Shown: positions 39,839-50,879 of the stretch, piece after piece
How positions within the stretch are numbered: the first letter of the stretch is position 1
Layout of the letters: the number at the start of each line of letters is the position of its first letter
From: Rhipicephalus microplus
Taxonomy: Eukaryota; Arthropoda; Arachnida; Ixodida; Ixodidae
NCBI RefSeq assembly: GCF_043290135.1
Contig: NC_134700.1
Location: 161,520,053-161,584,052 of the forward strand
DNA: 64,000 nucleotides
Reading direction: 5' to 3'
Notes under the pieces: generated by a model
Database searches by the model: none
Seen by the model: only the letters and a program-made list of their open reading frames with translations
What the model was told of the DNA's origin: nothing
Translations under genes and position numbers: made by a program

Positions 39839-41220
39839 CGTACAGTGTTATGTTGGTGCGAGGGGAGTGTCTCGGCAGTGTGGAACCCATCGAAGACGCA
39901 CAAGTCATGGATCAACCTGATGACACGCACTGCCAAATTTCCAATACGCTTAGTGCTGTTTCTACATCTGTTTCGTCATCCGCTAATGTATTCGGTCCTT
40001 CCATTGCTGACAACCTTACGCCGGTCCAGCGCTCCCAGCTTCTGGCCCTGTTGGAAGAATTCCGCTCTTCTTTCGATGTCGCTCAACCTTCTCTTGGCCG
40101 CACATCCGCTGTTACGCATCGCATCGACACAGGCGCACAACCACCACTACGGCAACGTCCATATCGCGTATCTCCCACAGAACGCCGTGTAATCAACGAG
40201 CAAGTGGACGACATGCTTCGCCGCGATGTTATTCGACCCTTTAACAGCCCCTGGGCGTCTCCTGTCGTTCTCGTCGCGAAGAAGGACGTTTCTGTGCGGT
40301 TCTGTGTGGACTACCGGTGCCTCAACAAGATCACTCGTAAGGACGTGTACCCGCTACCGCGCGTAGATGACACGATTGACAGCCTGCAAGGAGCCGAATT
40401 CTTTTTATCTCTCGATTTGCGCTCATGGTACTGGAAAGTACCTATGGCTGAGCACGCTCGACCGAAGACCGCTTTTGTCACTCCCGACGGCTTGTACGAA
40501 TTCAACGTCATGCCGTTTGGGCGGTGCAATGCGCCCGCTACCTTTGAGCGCATGATGGATACCGTTCTGCGTGACCTGAAATGGCACACGTGCCTGTACT
40601 ACCTCGATGACGTCGTCGTTTTCGCTCCGGACTTCTCCACGCATCTTCAAGGCCTGCGGCTTGTTTTAACGCGTCTGAGTGACGCCAGTCTGCAACTGAA
40701 CCTAAAGAAGTGCCGATTTGCAGCTGGGCAGTTGACAATACTCGGCTACGTCGTCTCCAAGGACGGAATTCTCCCCGATCCAGCCAAGCTTCGGGCCGTG
40801 ACCGAGTTCCCCAAGCCGACATCCGTCAAGGAACTGCGCAGTTTCGTAGGACTGTGTTCCTACGTTCGCCGCTTCATCCGAAACTTCGCGTCTATCGTAT
40901 CGCCACTGACGAAGCTCCTCGGAAGTAACGGGCCTCTCCATTTGTGGTCATCACAGTGTGACGACGCACTCGCAACGCTCCATCGTTTGTTGACGTCACC
41001 TCCCATACTCCGCCACTACGACCCTACGGCCCCTACAGAGGTACACACGGACGCCAGTGGTGTCGGTCTAGGCGCTGTCCTTGCTCAGCGCAAACTAGAG
41101 TTCCCGGAATATGTCGTGGCGTATGCAAGCCGTACGCTTACAAAAGCTGAGACTAATTACACCATCACTGAGAAAGAATGTCTGGCAATCGTCTGGGCCC
41201 TTACCAAGTTCCGACCCTAA
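39839..41220 (+). pseudogene. Gypsy C reverse transcriptase and RNase H start
   Basis: 456-codon frame: [76 protein letters not shown] (motif A), [34 protein letters not shown] (intact YLDD), [20 protein letters not shown]. RNase H begins [20 protein letters not shown] and [23 protein letters not shown] at 41218-41220 interrupts, and the same phase goes on at 41221. Nearly intact enzyme. Confidence 0.92.
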
Positions 41221-42747
41221 TTGTATGGTCGCCCATTTGGTGTAGTCACCGACCATCACGCACTATGCTGGTTGTCGTCATTGAAAGATCCCTCAGGCCG
41301 TCTCGCCTGGTGGGCACTTCGCCTGCAAGACTGCGACATCCGCGTGCTGTACCGCAACGGAAGGCAACATGCTGACGCCGATGCCCTGTCGCGCTCTCCC
41401 TTGCCTGACGACAATGCCCACGACTCAGCGTCCCAACTTTCCGTTTCTTCCATTAGCATTCATGCCGTTGCTACTGAACAGCGCAAGGATCAATGGATTG
41501 CCTCACCGATATACTTGCTGACTGATCCATTCACTCCATCCACTCGCGCGTTGCGTCGTCAAGCCCACCATTTCGCCGTTCGCGACGACCTCCTCCACCG
41601 ACGCAATTACAACGGTGACGGCCGCCAGTGACTACTAGTCATACCCCGCACTCTGCGCTCTGACATATGCGAATTCTTTTATTCCGATCCGCAATGTGCG
41701 CACTCCGGGGTATCGAAGACTTACCACCGCATTCGCAAACGGTACTTTTGGCGCGGCATGTACCGCTACGTGCAGAAATTCGTTCGCTCCTGCATAGACT
41801 GTCAGCGCCGCAAAACTTCAACGCACCTGTCGCCGGTAGGTCTGCAACCTCTACCTTGCCCTGCCAGGCCGTTTAAGCGCATTGGCATCGATTTGTATGG
41901 GCCACTTCCACTAACGTCGGCTGGTAACCGCTGGGCCATTGTTGCTGTGGACCACCTCACGCGATGCGCCAAGACTGCCGCTTTCCCCGCGGCTACAGCG
42001 AGCGATGTGGCCTCCTTCCTCCTCCAACGATTCATGCTGCGACACGGTCCACCTCAGGCACTGCTCAGTGACCAAGGCCGCGTCTTCCTGTCTGAAGTCG
42101 TCGAAGCCATTCTCAAAGAGTGCAACGTTGTTCACCACAAAACTACTGCTTACCACCCGCAGACGAATGGCCTCACTGAACGCTTCAACCGTACGCTCGG
42201 TGACATGCTCTCCAAGTACGTCGCCACCGATCACACAAATTGGGATGCCATTCTACCCTTCGTCACATACGCATATAGCACCGCCCCTCAGAGCACTACC
42301 GGCTTTTCACCTTTCTCTTTATTATATGGAAGGCACCCGTCGCACACCATCGACACTATACTTCCGTACAAGCCGGATCCGTCCGAGTGGGCACCTATTT
42401 CTGCTACAGCCAAGCTTGCTGAAGTGTGTCGAGAGCTTGCAAGGACCTTTACAGCTCATGATCAAGAGCGGCAAAAAGGCATTCGTACTGACACCAGCAC
42501 TACTGCGCCCACATTCCTCCCTGGAGCCCTCGTCTGGCTCTCGATCCCTACCACTTCAACTGGCCTATCTTCAAAACTATTGCCCAAATACGAGGGCCCC
42601 TACTGTGTCGTCGAACGCACTTCCCCTGTAAATTACTTGATCGAACCCATCGAACCATCTTTGGACATGCGCCGTCGAGGGCGCGACATTGTCAACGTGG
42701 AGCGCCTCAAAGCCTACCACGGCCCGCTCATAGTAACCAGCTGTTAG
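41221..42747 (+). pseudogene. Gypsy C RNase H end and integrase
   Basis: Same phase: [20 protein letters not shown] and [19 protein letters not shown] finish RNase H. After a TGA (41629-41631) the integrase begins: HRIRKRYFWRGMYRYVQKFV and SCIDCQRRK (zinc site), FKRIGIDLYGPLPL (Asp), QALLSDQGRVFLS (Asp), HPQTNGLTERFNRTLG (Glu), TTGFSPFSLLYGRHPSHTID, LLPKYEGPYCVVERTSPVNY (GPY module). Stop TAG at 42745-42747 overlaps the 3' LTR start. All catalytic residues are present. Confidence 0.92.
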
Positions 42748-42781
42748 GTCGCCAGGCGGCTTCCTCTTCGTACTTGGGGTA
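42742..42781 (+). repeat. Gypsy C 3' LTR fragment
   Basis: TGTTAGGTCGCC to CTTGGGG resembles the first 30-40 bp of the 5' LTR; then TAGTGGCATG satellite-like sequence takes over. The rest of the LTR is lost. Confidence 0.6.
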
Positions 42782-42845
42782 GTGGCATGATTGGCATGAT
42801 TATAGCATGATTATATTGCATATAATCATTGCATTACATTGCATA

Positions 42846-44330
42846 TGGCATGATTATATTGCAAACACAAGCGAAAGACCCTAACATGAAAATCATGGCA
42901 TGCGTGTCATTTAACAACATGACTACATGCCACGCTCATGATGCACTAGCGGCCGCTTCGGTAGCGTCACACTTACCAAATTCGGTATTACAGTACGTGA
43001 ATGGATGACCAAGGTATGTGACTGGTGCGAACATAATAATCATGAGATTCATGTCATGTAACAACTTGACTGCATGCTACGGTGGTGATGCGCTCGCGGC
43101 CGTTTCACTAACTTCACATGTACCAAACTAGGTATTACGCGACGCGAATGGACAAAATAGGTAAAGGACACATCGAAACATGGTAATCACGATATGCTTG
43201 TCATGTAACAACATGGCTACATGCCACATTGATGATGCACTTGTGGTTGTTTCACTAGGTTCACATGTACCAAACTTGGTATTATGCGACGTGAATGACG
43301 ACATAGGTAAAGGACACATCGAAACATGATAATCACGACATGCTTGTCATGTATCAACATGGCTACATGCCACATTGATGATGCACTCGTGGTTGTTTCG
43401 CTAGGTTCACATAAGCCAAAGTTTGTATAACGTGACGACAATGAATGACGAAGGTATGTGACTGCTGCAAACATGATAATCATGAGATGCGTGTCATGCA
43501 ACAACATGAATACATGCCGCACTGAAAGCACCAGTACACTTCGACGTGACCTGGCGCGTGTGCGCTTCCGCGTTCGTTCCGTCACGTCACGCCAGCGATG
43601 CCACGCCAGGCGCCGATCTTACTTCCAGACAAGTGCCGCGCTGCGTTGCTTTGACGCATGCGCGTTCGAGCGCGCCCGGAGTCCCTCCATCACGAAGAAA
43701 GGCAGACGCAGGGCTGTCTGGGTAGAGCTTGGTAACGTCATGGGCGCGAAATGTAGCATGTTGCATTTCGCGCCGGTTACCGCTGGCTTGCGCCGACGGA
43801 CGCTGGTCGCACGTGGCGTCCGTTTTGTTTGCTAAGCGTCGCTGCGCCCAGCGTGCTCGCTCGTCAACGTTAGGTCGGAGTGCATTGGGTACTTTATGAT
43901 GCGCTCTCGGCCGTTTCGCTAGCTCCACATATGCCAAATTTGGTGTTATATGACGTCAATGGATGACAAAATATGACGGGTGCAAGCATGATAATCATAC
44001 ACGCGTTCCATGTAAGAACATGACAACCTACCACGTTCATGATGCGCTTGCGGCTCTTTCACTAGCTCCACATATATCAAATTTGATGTCACGTGACATG
44101 AACCGACGAAGAAGGTAAATGACACGTTCAAACGCGATAATCTTGATATGCGTGTCATGTAAAACATGAATACATGCTACGATGATAGGGCACTCACGGA
44201 CATTATGCTAGCTCCACAAATACGAAAATTAGTATCAAGTGACGTGAATAGAGGACAAAGCTAAATGAGACGTGTAAATTGGATAATCGTGACAGGGAAG
44301 TCATGTACGGCATAATTTACCTGCGCCTCG
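42846..44330 (+). repeat. ~146-bp satellite, block 2
   Basis: TCATGTAACAACATG-type markers at 42907, 43054, 43201, 43347 and 43494 give spacings of 147, 147, 146 and 147 bp. Each unit has TACCAAA(TT/CT)TGGTATTA and GATAATCATGA strings. Interrupted by a GC-rich dispersed repeat at 43556-43860. Confidence 0.92.
43556..43860. repeat. GC-rich dispersed repeat with central palindrome (copy 2)
   Basis: The core GGCGCGAAATGTAGCATG and TTGCATTTCGCGCC pair at 43743-43778, flanked by GGTAAC / GGTTACC. The matching position in unit 2 (near 56695) lacks this block, so it is an insertion or a lineage-specific loss. Related to 25985-26490. Confidence 0.65.
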
Positions 44331-44339
44331 CAACGTTGT

Positions 44340-44962
44340 GCAGATTTAAAGTGATATAACAACCTTTCTCATTCCTGCTTCGCAAATGATCAGTTCCCAC
44401 TATACGTGGTATCTGCCAGTTTTTCTAAACACACATTTCAATTACCGACACACGGGACAGGTTAAAGCTCTCCCATAGTCGAACACTTTGTTCTTTATAT
44501 CGTCGAACATTTATTCTAAACACAATGTGGCAAGGGTCAGTGGCAACTCGAGCTTTGTGGTTAAGTAAACTTTTTCTGAACACAAATGTTTATAATACAA
44601 GAAGGAGAAAAAAAAGAAATGTTAGCAAAATAGAAAAAAAGGAAACACGAAATAAGCACTAATTTATTATAAATTATGCACTTTCGCGCAGACTATACAG
44701 CAGTTTTTATCTTGCTAGAACAATACGGAATGAATATGTTGGAATTTTACACATCTTAAAAATTACTTTATGAATTTCGAAATAGGATACGTTTAGTGGC
44801 TTGAATAACATTACAAAGCGCATCAAAATATTCCTGCGGTAATGTTCTAAAATTGAGGCATCAAAATTTGGTACAGTTTATTTGGCTAACCTTAAACCTA
44901 CCCTCAAAAACAGAATAACTAATAATTTTTTTACCAGTGATTACAAGTGAAATCACGAAAAA
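44340..44962. other. AT-rich conserved segment of unit 1
   Basis: Matches 57060-57660 closely. Contains one dyad-family copy with altered core (CTCCCATAGTCGAACACTTTG). No frame. Confidence 0.75.
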
Positions 44963-45493
44963 AATGGCAGCATATCCACGGAGTGAATGATGGAGAGTGG
45001 GGCGAAGCATTCGTCCGTCCATGCGTCCATCTGTGTGACCGTCCATGCGTCTGTTTGTGCGGCCGTCCCTGCGTTTTTTCATGCATCCGCCCCTGCGTCC
45101 GTTCATGCGTCCATCCATGCATCTGTTTGTGTGTCCGTTCGTTCCTCTATTCAACACTCCATGTCCCACCATCTCGCATCTTTTAGATGCGGAAGCATCT
45201 TATACTCGCGCCTTGTAGTGCGCCGTCCGCGCCGTCCGCGCCGTCCGCACCGCCTTAGTTGAGCTAATTCATTACGTCTGATACAATAATCACTCGTTCT
45301 CTACTACTGCAATATTCACGCGTTCATCAAGTATAAGGTTATTTGTTGCACTTCAAAAGCATACATGTGTCCGAGTTAAAACGGTCAAAGTTTCACATTA
45401 AATGCACCAGGAAGGTAAAGTATTGGTACGGAAACCAGTAACACAAACATGAGCTTGTACGGTAAAGTTAGCTATTTAAAACCTACGCGAGCG

Positions 45494-45608
45494 TCGGTGC
45501 ACACTGAACCATGCCTGTGTATTCAGGCATGGTCGGTGCACACTGAACCATGCCTGTGTATTCAGGCATGTCGGTGCACACTGAACCATGCCTGTGTATT
45601 CAGGCATG
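45494..45608. repeat. Three tandem 38-39 bp hairpin units
   Basis: TCGGTGCACACTGAACC starts at 45494, 45533 and 45571. Each unit ends with CATGCCTG, a short loop TGTATT, then CAGGCATG: an 8-bp perfect stem. The units are nearly identical, so the triplication is recent. Confidence 0.95.
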
Positions 45609-45619
45609 TGGGACGGCTT

Positions 45620-45775
45620 TAAGCTCTCCCCTAGTAGAGTACCCTGTGCTCTAAATCGTTACCCCCTTTTTCTTACCCCCCCCTGTGTCTAACTCTGTTA
45701 CCAGCCACTAAACTGTTTTAGCGGGACGGCTCAGTGCTCTCCCATAGTTGAGTACGAAGTACTCAAAATCGTTCA
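45620..45775 (+). repeat. GAGTAC/GTACTC dyad repeats in X2
   Basis: Two copies: 45625-45665 (AGAGTACCCTGTGCTCT, degenerate) and 45729-45773 with a perfect GAGTACGAAGTACTC at 45750-45764. Each is preceded by GGGACGGCT and CTCTCCCATAGT-type sequence and followed by AAATCGTT. Confidence 0.85.
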
Positions 45776-45783
45776 ACATATTA

Positions 45784-46245
45784 GATGCGGAAGCATCTTA
45801 TACTCGCGCCTTGTAGTGCGCCGTCCGCGCCGTCCGCACCGCTTCTCGAACATTCGACAGCTGACGCGCGCGCATGCGCCGTCGCGCCGTCGCCCACCAT
45901 CTGTGCCGCGCGCGCTTCTCCTTCGAGAACATTCGACAGCTGACAGCGCATGCGCCGTCGCACCGTCGCCATCTGTGCCGCGCGCGCGCTTCTCCTTCGA
46001 GAACATTCGACAGCTGACAGCGCATGCACCGTCGCGCTGTATATATACTCAAGGTCGGCGCTCGCTCGCTCAGTTGCCGCTCGTCCGTTGGTTCGTCGCA
46101 ATAAATAAAACACCGCCCTTTCGCATACGTGCCGTACGTGTTCACTCATTTAACACCCCATTTCACAACCACGTTAACCAATTTAGCCATCGACCCAAGT
46201 AAGTCGCAATTTAACACCCGTTAACCAATTACATGCTTCCGCATC
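45784..46245 (+). promoter_or_regulatory. Promoter-like element bounded by GATGCGGAAGCAT repeats
   Basis: Left boundary GATGCGGAAGCATC (45784-45797); right boundary ATGCTTCCGCATCC near 46232-46245, inverted. Inside: three ~70-bp tandem GC-rich units (45841-46038, each with GAACATTCGACAGCTGAC and CCATCTGTGCCGCGCG), TATATATA at 46040-46047, TCAGTT initiator-like site at 46070-46075 (A at 46072, 32 bp after the TATA start) and AATAAA at 46100. The arrangement is that of a compact arthropod RNA polymerase II promoter followed almost at once by a polyadenylation signal. A partial second copy of the left end is at 45184. Function is inferred. Confidence 0.55.
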
Positions 46246-47044
46246 CTCCTCAGTGTTCCCCCGAGGGAAGCTGCGGGCAATTTTTTTATCATATATTCCC
46301 CATATAGAAGCACCGCCAACCAGCGGACATTCCAAGGACTAAACGAGAGGTGGCACACGCACACTTTCTTACGGCCTGCGCTTTGGGTCCACTTCCCTCC
46401 TTTAACCACCTCGAGTTCATGGTATATTCTAGTTCACTGTATTCATGGCAGTGCGACCAAACGCTCGCTAAACCTTTCGAAAACCAAGGAGGCTACGCCC
46501 AGCGAGTATAACGTAGCAACCTTTCCCTGTCAGATAGGGCTCAATTTACATGCCAGTGGCTGCTAATGAGAAATGAGAGACAGGAGAATTCGGCTTTTAC
46601 TTTCTTACGGCTTGCGCTTCGTATCTACTTCTCATTTTTAACCACCTTGAGTTCATTCATGGTATATACAAGTTCATTGTATTCATGGCACTGCGGCTCA
46701 ACGCTCGCTAAACCTTTCTAAAGCTAAGGAGGTTACACCCAGCGAGTATAATGTAGCATCCCTTTCTTGTCCGATAGTGCTCAATGTACATGCCAATGGC
46801 TGCTAATGGGGATCGCAGCGTGCGCGTTGACTAATAGCCGAATGCTCATGTCTCTCATTCCGCATTAGCAGCCATTGGCATGTACATTGAGCACAATTTT
46901 TTATTGTTAAACAACGCACAGAAGAAATCTCTCACTGGCACCACCTTGGAGGTCAAGTGTTATACCTATTTCGGGTATGTGCCACTGGTGGTTACATACG
47001 AGGGACGCCCAAGCCACGCCATAAGGAGCTTCGCCCCTAAAAAA

Positions 47045-48060
47045 CGCAGGCTTGCGCGGAAAGCGCCACACAGTGGGTAGGTGCCAAACTTCCAAGGAGC
47101 ATCATCATCATCGTCGTGGTCACAACGAAAGCTGGAAGAGTGGCACTTCCAGAGCCCGTCGTAGTCTCTCCTGCGGCTACTAATACGCTTGCAAGGTACA
47201 CACAATGGCATAAAATGGTGCGGCACCTGATGACAAGAAAGAATCATGGCTGAGCACTTCGTAATGAGTTGGAAGCGTTCAATCACTCACTCGTTACGAT
47301 ATTCGCAGAGCGTCACATCTAGTTGTTTTTTAACTCTTCTTCCACGCAATATTACGTACGTCTTCTGACGTGGTTTCTTCCTGAAAAAGCGGTTTTATAG
47401 GGCCCTCTCTCAATGATGTTTCGTGCACCGACACGACTCTGTGGATAGAATACTGGCTGTCCACGGAGAAGACCAAGGTTCGAGCCCCGTTTCATCGTGG
47501 CTGTTTTTATTTAGTTTTCATATTTCGCGCCCTAGCAGACACCGACACCAGCGGGGGCGGCGGACAACTACGGCACCCTTTTTGTGATCTACTAGCAGAT
47601 TTCGCTGCAACACCACCGGGTCTGCGCGAAACGCACAGAATAGTTTCGGCGAAAGTTGGAAGAGTGGCCTTTGTGGACCCTCTTTAAACAGTCTTGCAGC
47701 AACTACTCTCAGCGCAGCTGCACAAACTATAATTTCTGTGTCTCAACTGCCATTATTCGTCATTCTTCGGAGAATAGTGGTACGCGCTACGCATTTGTAA
47801 GGCAATACATGCACTTTGTTCTGTATTTACGAAGTTATATGCGGAGCGCCCTTGCATTTAGACTTGGAAGGACGTTAAAGAACCCCAGTGGGTCAATTTT
47901 TTTTTCGGTAGCCCTCCACTACAGCGTTCCTCGTAATGAAGTCATGGTTTTGCTGCGTGAAACCCTATTATTCTTTACTGCTGCAATAAAGGTCTGGCAA
48001 AAAATTAAGCCACGACTATAGCCATCCAAAAACAGGAAACTATATTTGCGCTGTTAATAA
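47045..48060. other. Unit 1 segment with tRNA-like and SINE-like pieces
   Basis: Matches 57662-58680. Around 47440-47500, CTCTGTGGATAGAATACTGG followed by AAGGTTCGAGCCCC gives A- and B-box-like strings of a tRNA-derived SINE. Around 47875-47970, AAAGAACCCCAGTGGGTCAA and AGCCCTCCACTACAGCG with a terminal AATAAAGGTC resemble a SINE 3' domain that is common in ticks (from memory, unverified). No coding frame. Confidence 0.5.
47440..47500 (+). mobile_element. tRNA-derived SINE head
   Basis: CTCTGTGGATAGAATACTGG, then CCACGGAGAAGACC, then AAGGTTCGAGCCCC (B box consensus GGTTCGANNCC). The duplicate at 58050-58115 differs at few positions. Not a functional tRNA; the stems are incomplete. Confidence 0.5.
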
Positions 48061-48222
48061 AATAAAGAAAAATACAGAAAAAAGTAAGCGGCTCCAATAC
48101 AGCTTCGCTCCGGTGGAAGCCAGCGGAGCGCACGCCGCAGCGTCGTCGCTTGCCAAGAACGATTTCGAAGACGCCACCTTCCGGACGGAAACCGATGGAG
48201 CTCGATTTCTTCGGGAACCACG

Positions 48223-48819
48223 TCAGTCGACACTCGCAACTCCTTGGAGTGAATCGAAGTGATGCGCGGTCGCGGAATCGTTCTCCGCCAAGCGCAGGCA
48301 CACGCCGGACGCTTGCTTGCCTTTCTCGGGACGAGAGAGCTTCTGATCCGGGAACGCTGGCGATGAGTTTGGATTCCCGGAGCTGGAGGATACGTTGGTC
48401 ATACGACTGTCAGATGTGTCCATGGCGGTACGCCGCCCCTCGCTCTGGGGGTCGCGTTCCGGGGTGACGTTCGACGTGGCTGCGCGAGATGCATAGCTAC
48501 GGTGCCCATGTGGAGGCCCGCGCAAAACGCCGAGGTTGGCGTTGGCGTCGTCGTCGCTGTCATGTCCAGCACATGTATCACAAGAACGGTCGGTCCCGGA
48601 CCATGCACCGAGATCTTTCACCTGGATTCCGAGCATGCTGGCGGAAGGAGAAGTAAGTCATGGCGATGCTAGTGAGGCCGACGGCTTCCTTGTTATCCAG
48701 TTGTACGGCGTCGAAGAACGGCTACGCACACTTCCGCTCTCGAGAGTAAGGCAGGCCTCTTGTTTGCCAAGCGTAGAACCAAGACGAACAATGGCGCCGA
48801 GTAGAATGGGTCGAGGCAT
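48223..48819 (-). pseudogene. Unit 1 copy of the unrecognised 198-codon frame, with a stop
   Basis: ATG at 48819; a TGA at 48660-48658 replaces GGA (Gly) of the unit 2 copy; otherwise open to 48223. Shared text includes VKDLGAWSGTDR, DTCAGHDSDDD, SNVTPERDPQSEG, NPNSSPAFPD and ASGVCLRLAENDS. About 20 residues in 137 differ from unit 2. Ser/Asp/Arg-rich, no recognised domain, no signal peptide. Confidence 0.5.
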
Positions 48820-48849
48820 TCACGAGCTCTCGCGCATATTGCTGTGCGT

Positions 48850-50090
48850 CTTCGTCGTTTCGTTTAGTTTGCCGACAATCTTGTTCTTGTTCACTTTCTA
48901 CTGTGGCTCACACCCACTGTGTGGGATTCGCAGAAAGTTGAGGGGTGTTTCAATATGTTATGGTACATTAAAATAAGGAAGGTTACATAGGTAAAACGTA
49001 ATAAATTCCATACGAAATTTTCATGCTCGCTTATACGTATAAAATGCCTTTTTTATTAGTAATATATTGATAATTAAAGCGAAGAAAATCCCAATATAAA
49101 AATATTTAAGGTAATAGACCAGCACACTACTCGGAGACTACTTTAACTCAGCTATACCTTCTCAGTATTTTTGCTATTAGGGAGCTTAGAATAGCGCACC
49201 GCGAGCCCTTGTGGTGTGGTCGCTGCCACTGCGCATGCGTCGTAACGCGAGTTGACGTTCGCAGACCACAGGCAGAAAATCCGAAATTGCGTGCGGTGAT
49301 GGCGGCCCGCATGTGGCCCGCCATCCCCGGAAATAAGAGCGCCCGGAGAGTCGCCAGCGTGTTTCCTCCAGCACATGGCGTTCGGCGCATTCTTTGACCA
49401 GCTTGGAAGTTTTCAAGCTGGAAAAGTGAGAAAGCTTTATTCTCTGTCGCTTTGAGTGAAAAATTCTGCTAATAAAAAATAAATGCAATAGTAATCCCTA
49501 TTTTGATGCAATGCTGCGATCATAATTAATTTTATATTTATCCAATCATATGGCGGCAACCTTCCGGTGTCAAATCCGCTCGCAGTAGTTTTGTCGAGCT
49601 CCACTACGAGTTATGTAGTCGGAACCGATGTTTTCAAGCGTTAGAGGGCCCTTTAGGGACGGAACAAAAAGGGAGACCTTAATGTTTCTTCCTTGGTGGT
49701 ATGCGTCGTTTCAGTAAGCATGTTCCAACCAGCCCAACAGAAAGTTTTATTAAAATAAACTTAACCTACCTTAAGGAGGAGTTCATCTAGAAATAATTTC
49801 CTTTGATTTGCCTACAATTTACATCTTAAAATAAAGATTCCCTCTCGTTGCAATAAAGGCCCGAAGGTGACTGCAGCAAATCACACCTGTATTGATAAAA
49901 GTTCGGTGTGGGGATCCGGCATCGTAACCTTGTAATTGCTATTTCTGTCTTTCTAGTGGAACACCATCGATGGCTCAAGGCATTCACAAACCCTTGCGCC
50001 TTTTTGTATTACAACGTTTATTGTTTGTATCATAACACTTTATATGCGGATAGTTATACGTTCCATTGCACGGACCCAGTCCGGATTCGA
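48850..50090. other. Unit 1 noncoding segment, conserved in unit 2
   Basis: Matches 59460-61245 except for the CTT tract (unit 2 only). 49190-49400 is GC-rich with a short shadow frame on each strand. 49500-50090 is AT-rich with CCTTAAGGAGGAGTTCATCT-type strings. No motifs. Confidence 0.6.
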
Positions 50091-50094
50091 AGCT

Positions 50095-50385
50095 TCTGCT
50101 GCTATGATGTAAGGCCCACGGGAAGGCTTTCAGCTCTCCTATGTTAGAGTACCGAGTATTCTAAATCATTAAACACTTTATCTAAACACAGTTGTGCTTC
50201 GCTTTGTCAAATGTCAGGCCTACGGTACGGCTTTATGCTCTTTCATAGTACAGTACGAAGTACTCAATACTGAAAATCGTTAACAGCTCTTTCTAAAAAT
50301 ACAAGCTGAATTCCGTTCGAGGACGGGACGGCTTAATGCTCTCTCATAGTAGTATACGAAGTGCTTAAAATCATTAACTACTTTT
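50095..50385 (+). repeat. GAGTAC/GTACTC dyad repeats, first group of unit 1
   Basis: Three copies about 102-104 bp apart: AGAGTACCGAGTATTCT (50145), CAGTACGAAGTACTC (50248-50262) and TATACGAAGTGCTTA (50352). Each is preceded by a GG(G/T)A(C/A)GGCTTT and CTCT box and followed by AAATC(A/G)TTAA. Confidence 0.85.
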
Positions 50386-50795
50386 AGGTGCAAAGCTTCT
50401 TAAGGCGTGGGCTGAGCGTCCCTTCGTAATCGTCTGCTGCCACCTCTCGGCAGTTCTTGAAGCGGCCGTAGAGGGCGGTGATTGTATATATAACGAAATG
50501 CATATACGCTGAGAAATGCAAATGGTACGATTCTGGAAGACATTACCTGTAGTATGATAATAAAAATCACAGCATATCCATGGAGTGAATGATGAGTGGG
50601 GCGAAGCATCCGTCAGGTCGCCTGCGCTTCCGTAAGTCCATTTCTTCTGGCTTCCGTTAATCCATTCGTCTATCCATCCGTTAAAGCGTCCATCCGTTCA
50701 ACCATGCATCCGTCCCTGCATTCGTCCATGCGTCTGTCTCTCCGTGCGTCCATCCGCTTCGCCCACTCATCATCATTCACCTCGTGGACATACTG
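50386..50795. mobile_element. Foldback element with CGTCCATC core
   Basis: Left part TTTTAGGTGCAAAGCTTCTT; the inner left arm ATATCCATGGAGTGAATGAT and GAGTGGGGCGAAGC (50573-50607) pairs imperfectly with the right arm GCTTCGCCCACTCATCATCA and CACCTCGTGGACATA (50757-50791). The CGTCCATC/CGTCTGTC array lies between. The duplicate is at 62353-62770. Related ends bound X1 and X2. Confidence 0.65.
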
Positions 50796-50879
50796 TGGTT
50801 TTTTTTTCTAAGTACACAGTTCCACAATGCAATTCGTAGGATTACAGCCTCAAAATCTGTAAACAAGCTACACTAAATT

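Larger units (their letters stand above)
36493..42781 (+). mobile_element. Gypsy C: Ty3/gypsy element, conventional order, 3' LTR truncated
   Basis: 5' LTR (36493-36652), primer site (36656), gag (36700-38028), protease (38032-38640), then a Jockey/CR1-group insertion (38641-39838), then RT, RNase H and integrase in one frame (39839-42747) and the first 40 bp of the 3' LTR (42742-42781). Order PR-RT-RNaseH-INT is standard. Coding lesions are only four in-frame stops. The 3' LTR is cut where the satellite begins, and no target duplication can be checked. Confidence 0.9.
44963..47044 (+). mobile_element. X2: dispersed repeat element (copy 2)
   Basis: ATGGCAGCATATCCACGGAG at the left, GAGCTTCGCCCCTAAAAA at the right. 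Unit 2 reads across the site without it (near 57655-57662), giving an empty-site comparison. Compared with X1 it carries an additional ~1.1-kb block (about 45183-46285) with hairpin repeats and the promoter-like element, and it lacks hairpin element 1. A segment of about 150 bp ending in TTGAGTTCATGGTATA is duplicated within it (46370-46560 and 46600-46810). Confidence 0.65.

Noticed and set aside
47440..47500. Second tRNA gene
   Set aside because: Only the A- and B-box-like strings are recognisable; stems do not close. Duplicate copy shows it is part of a repeat.
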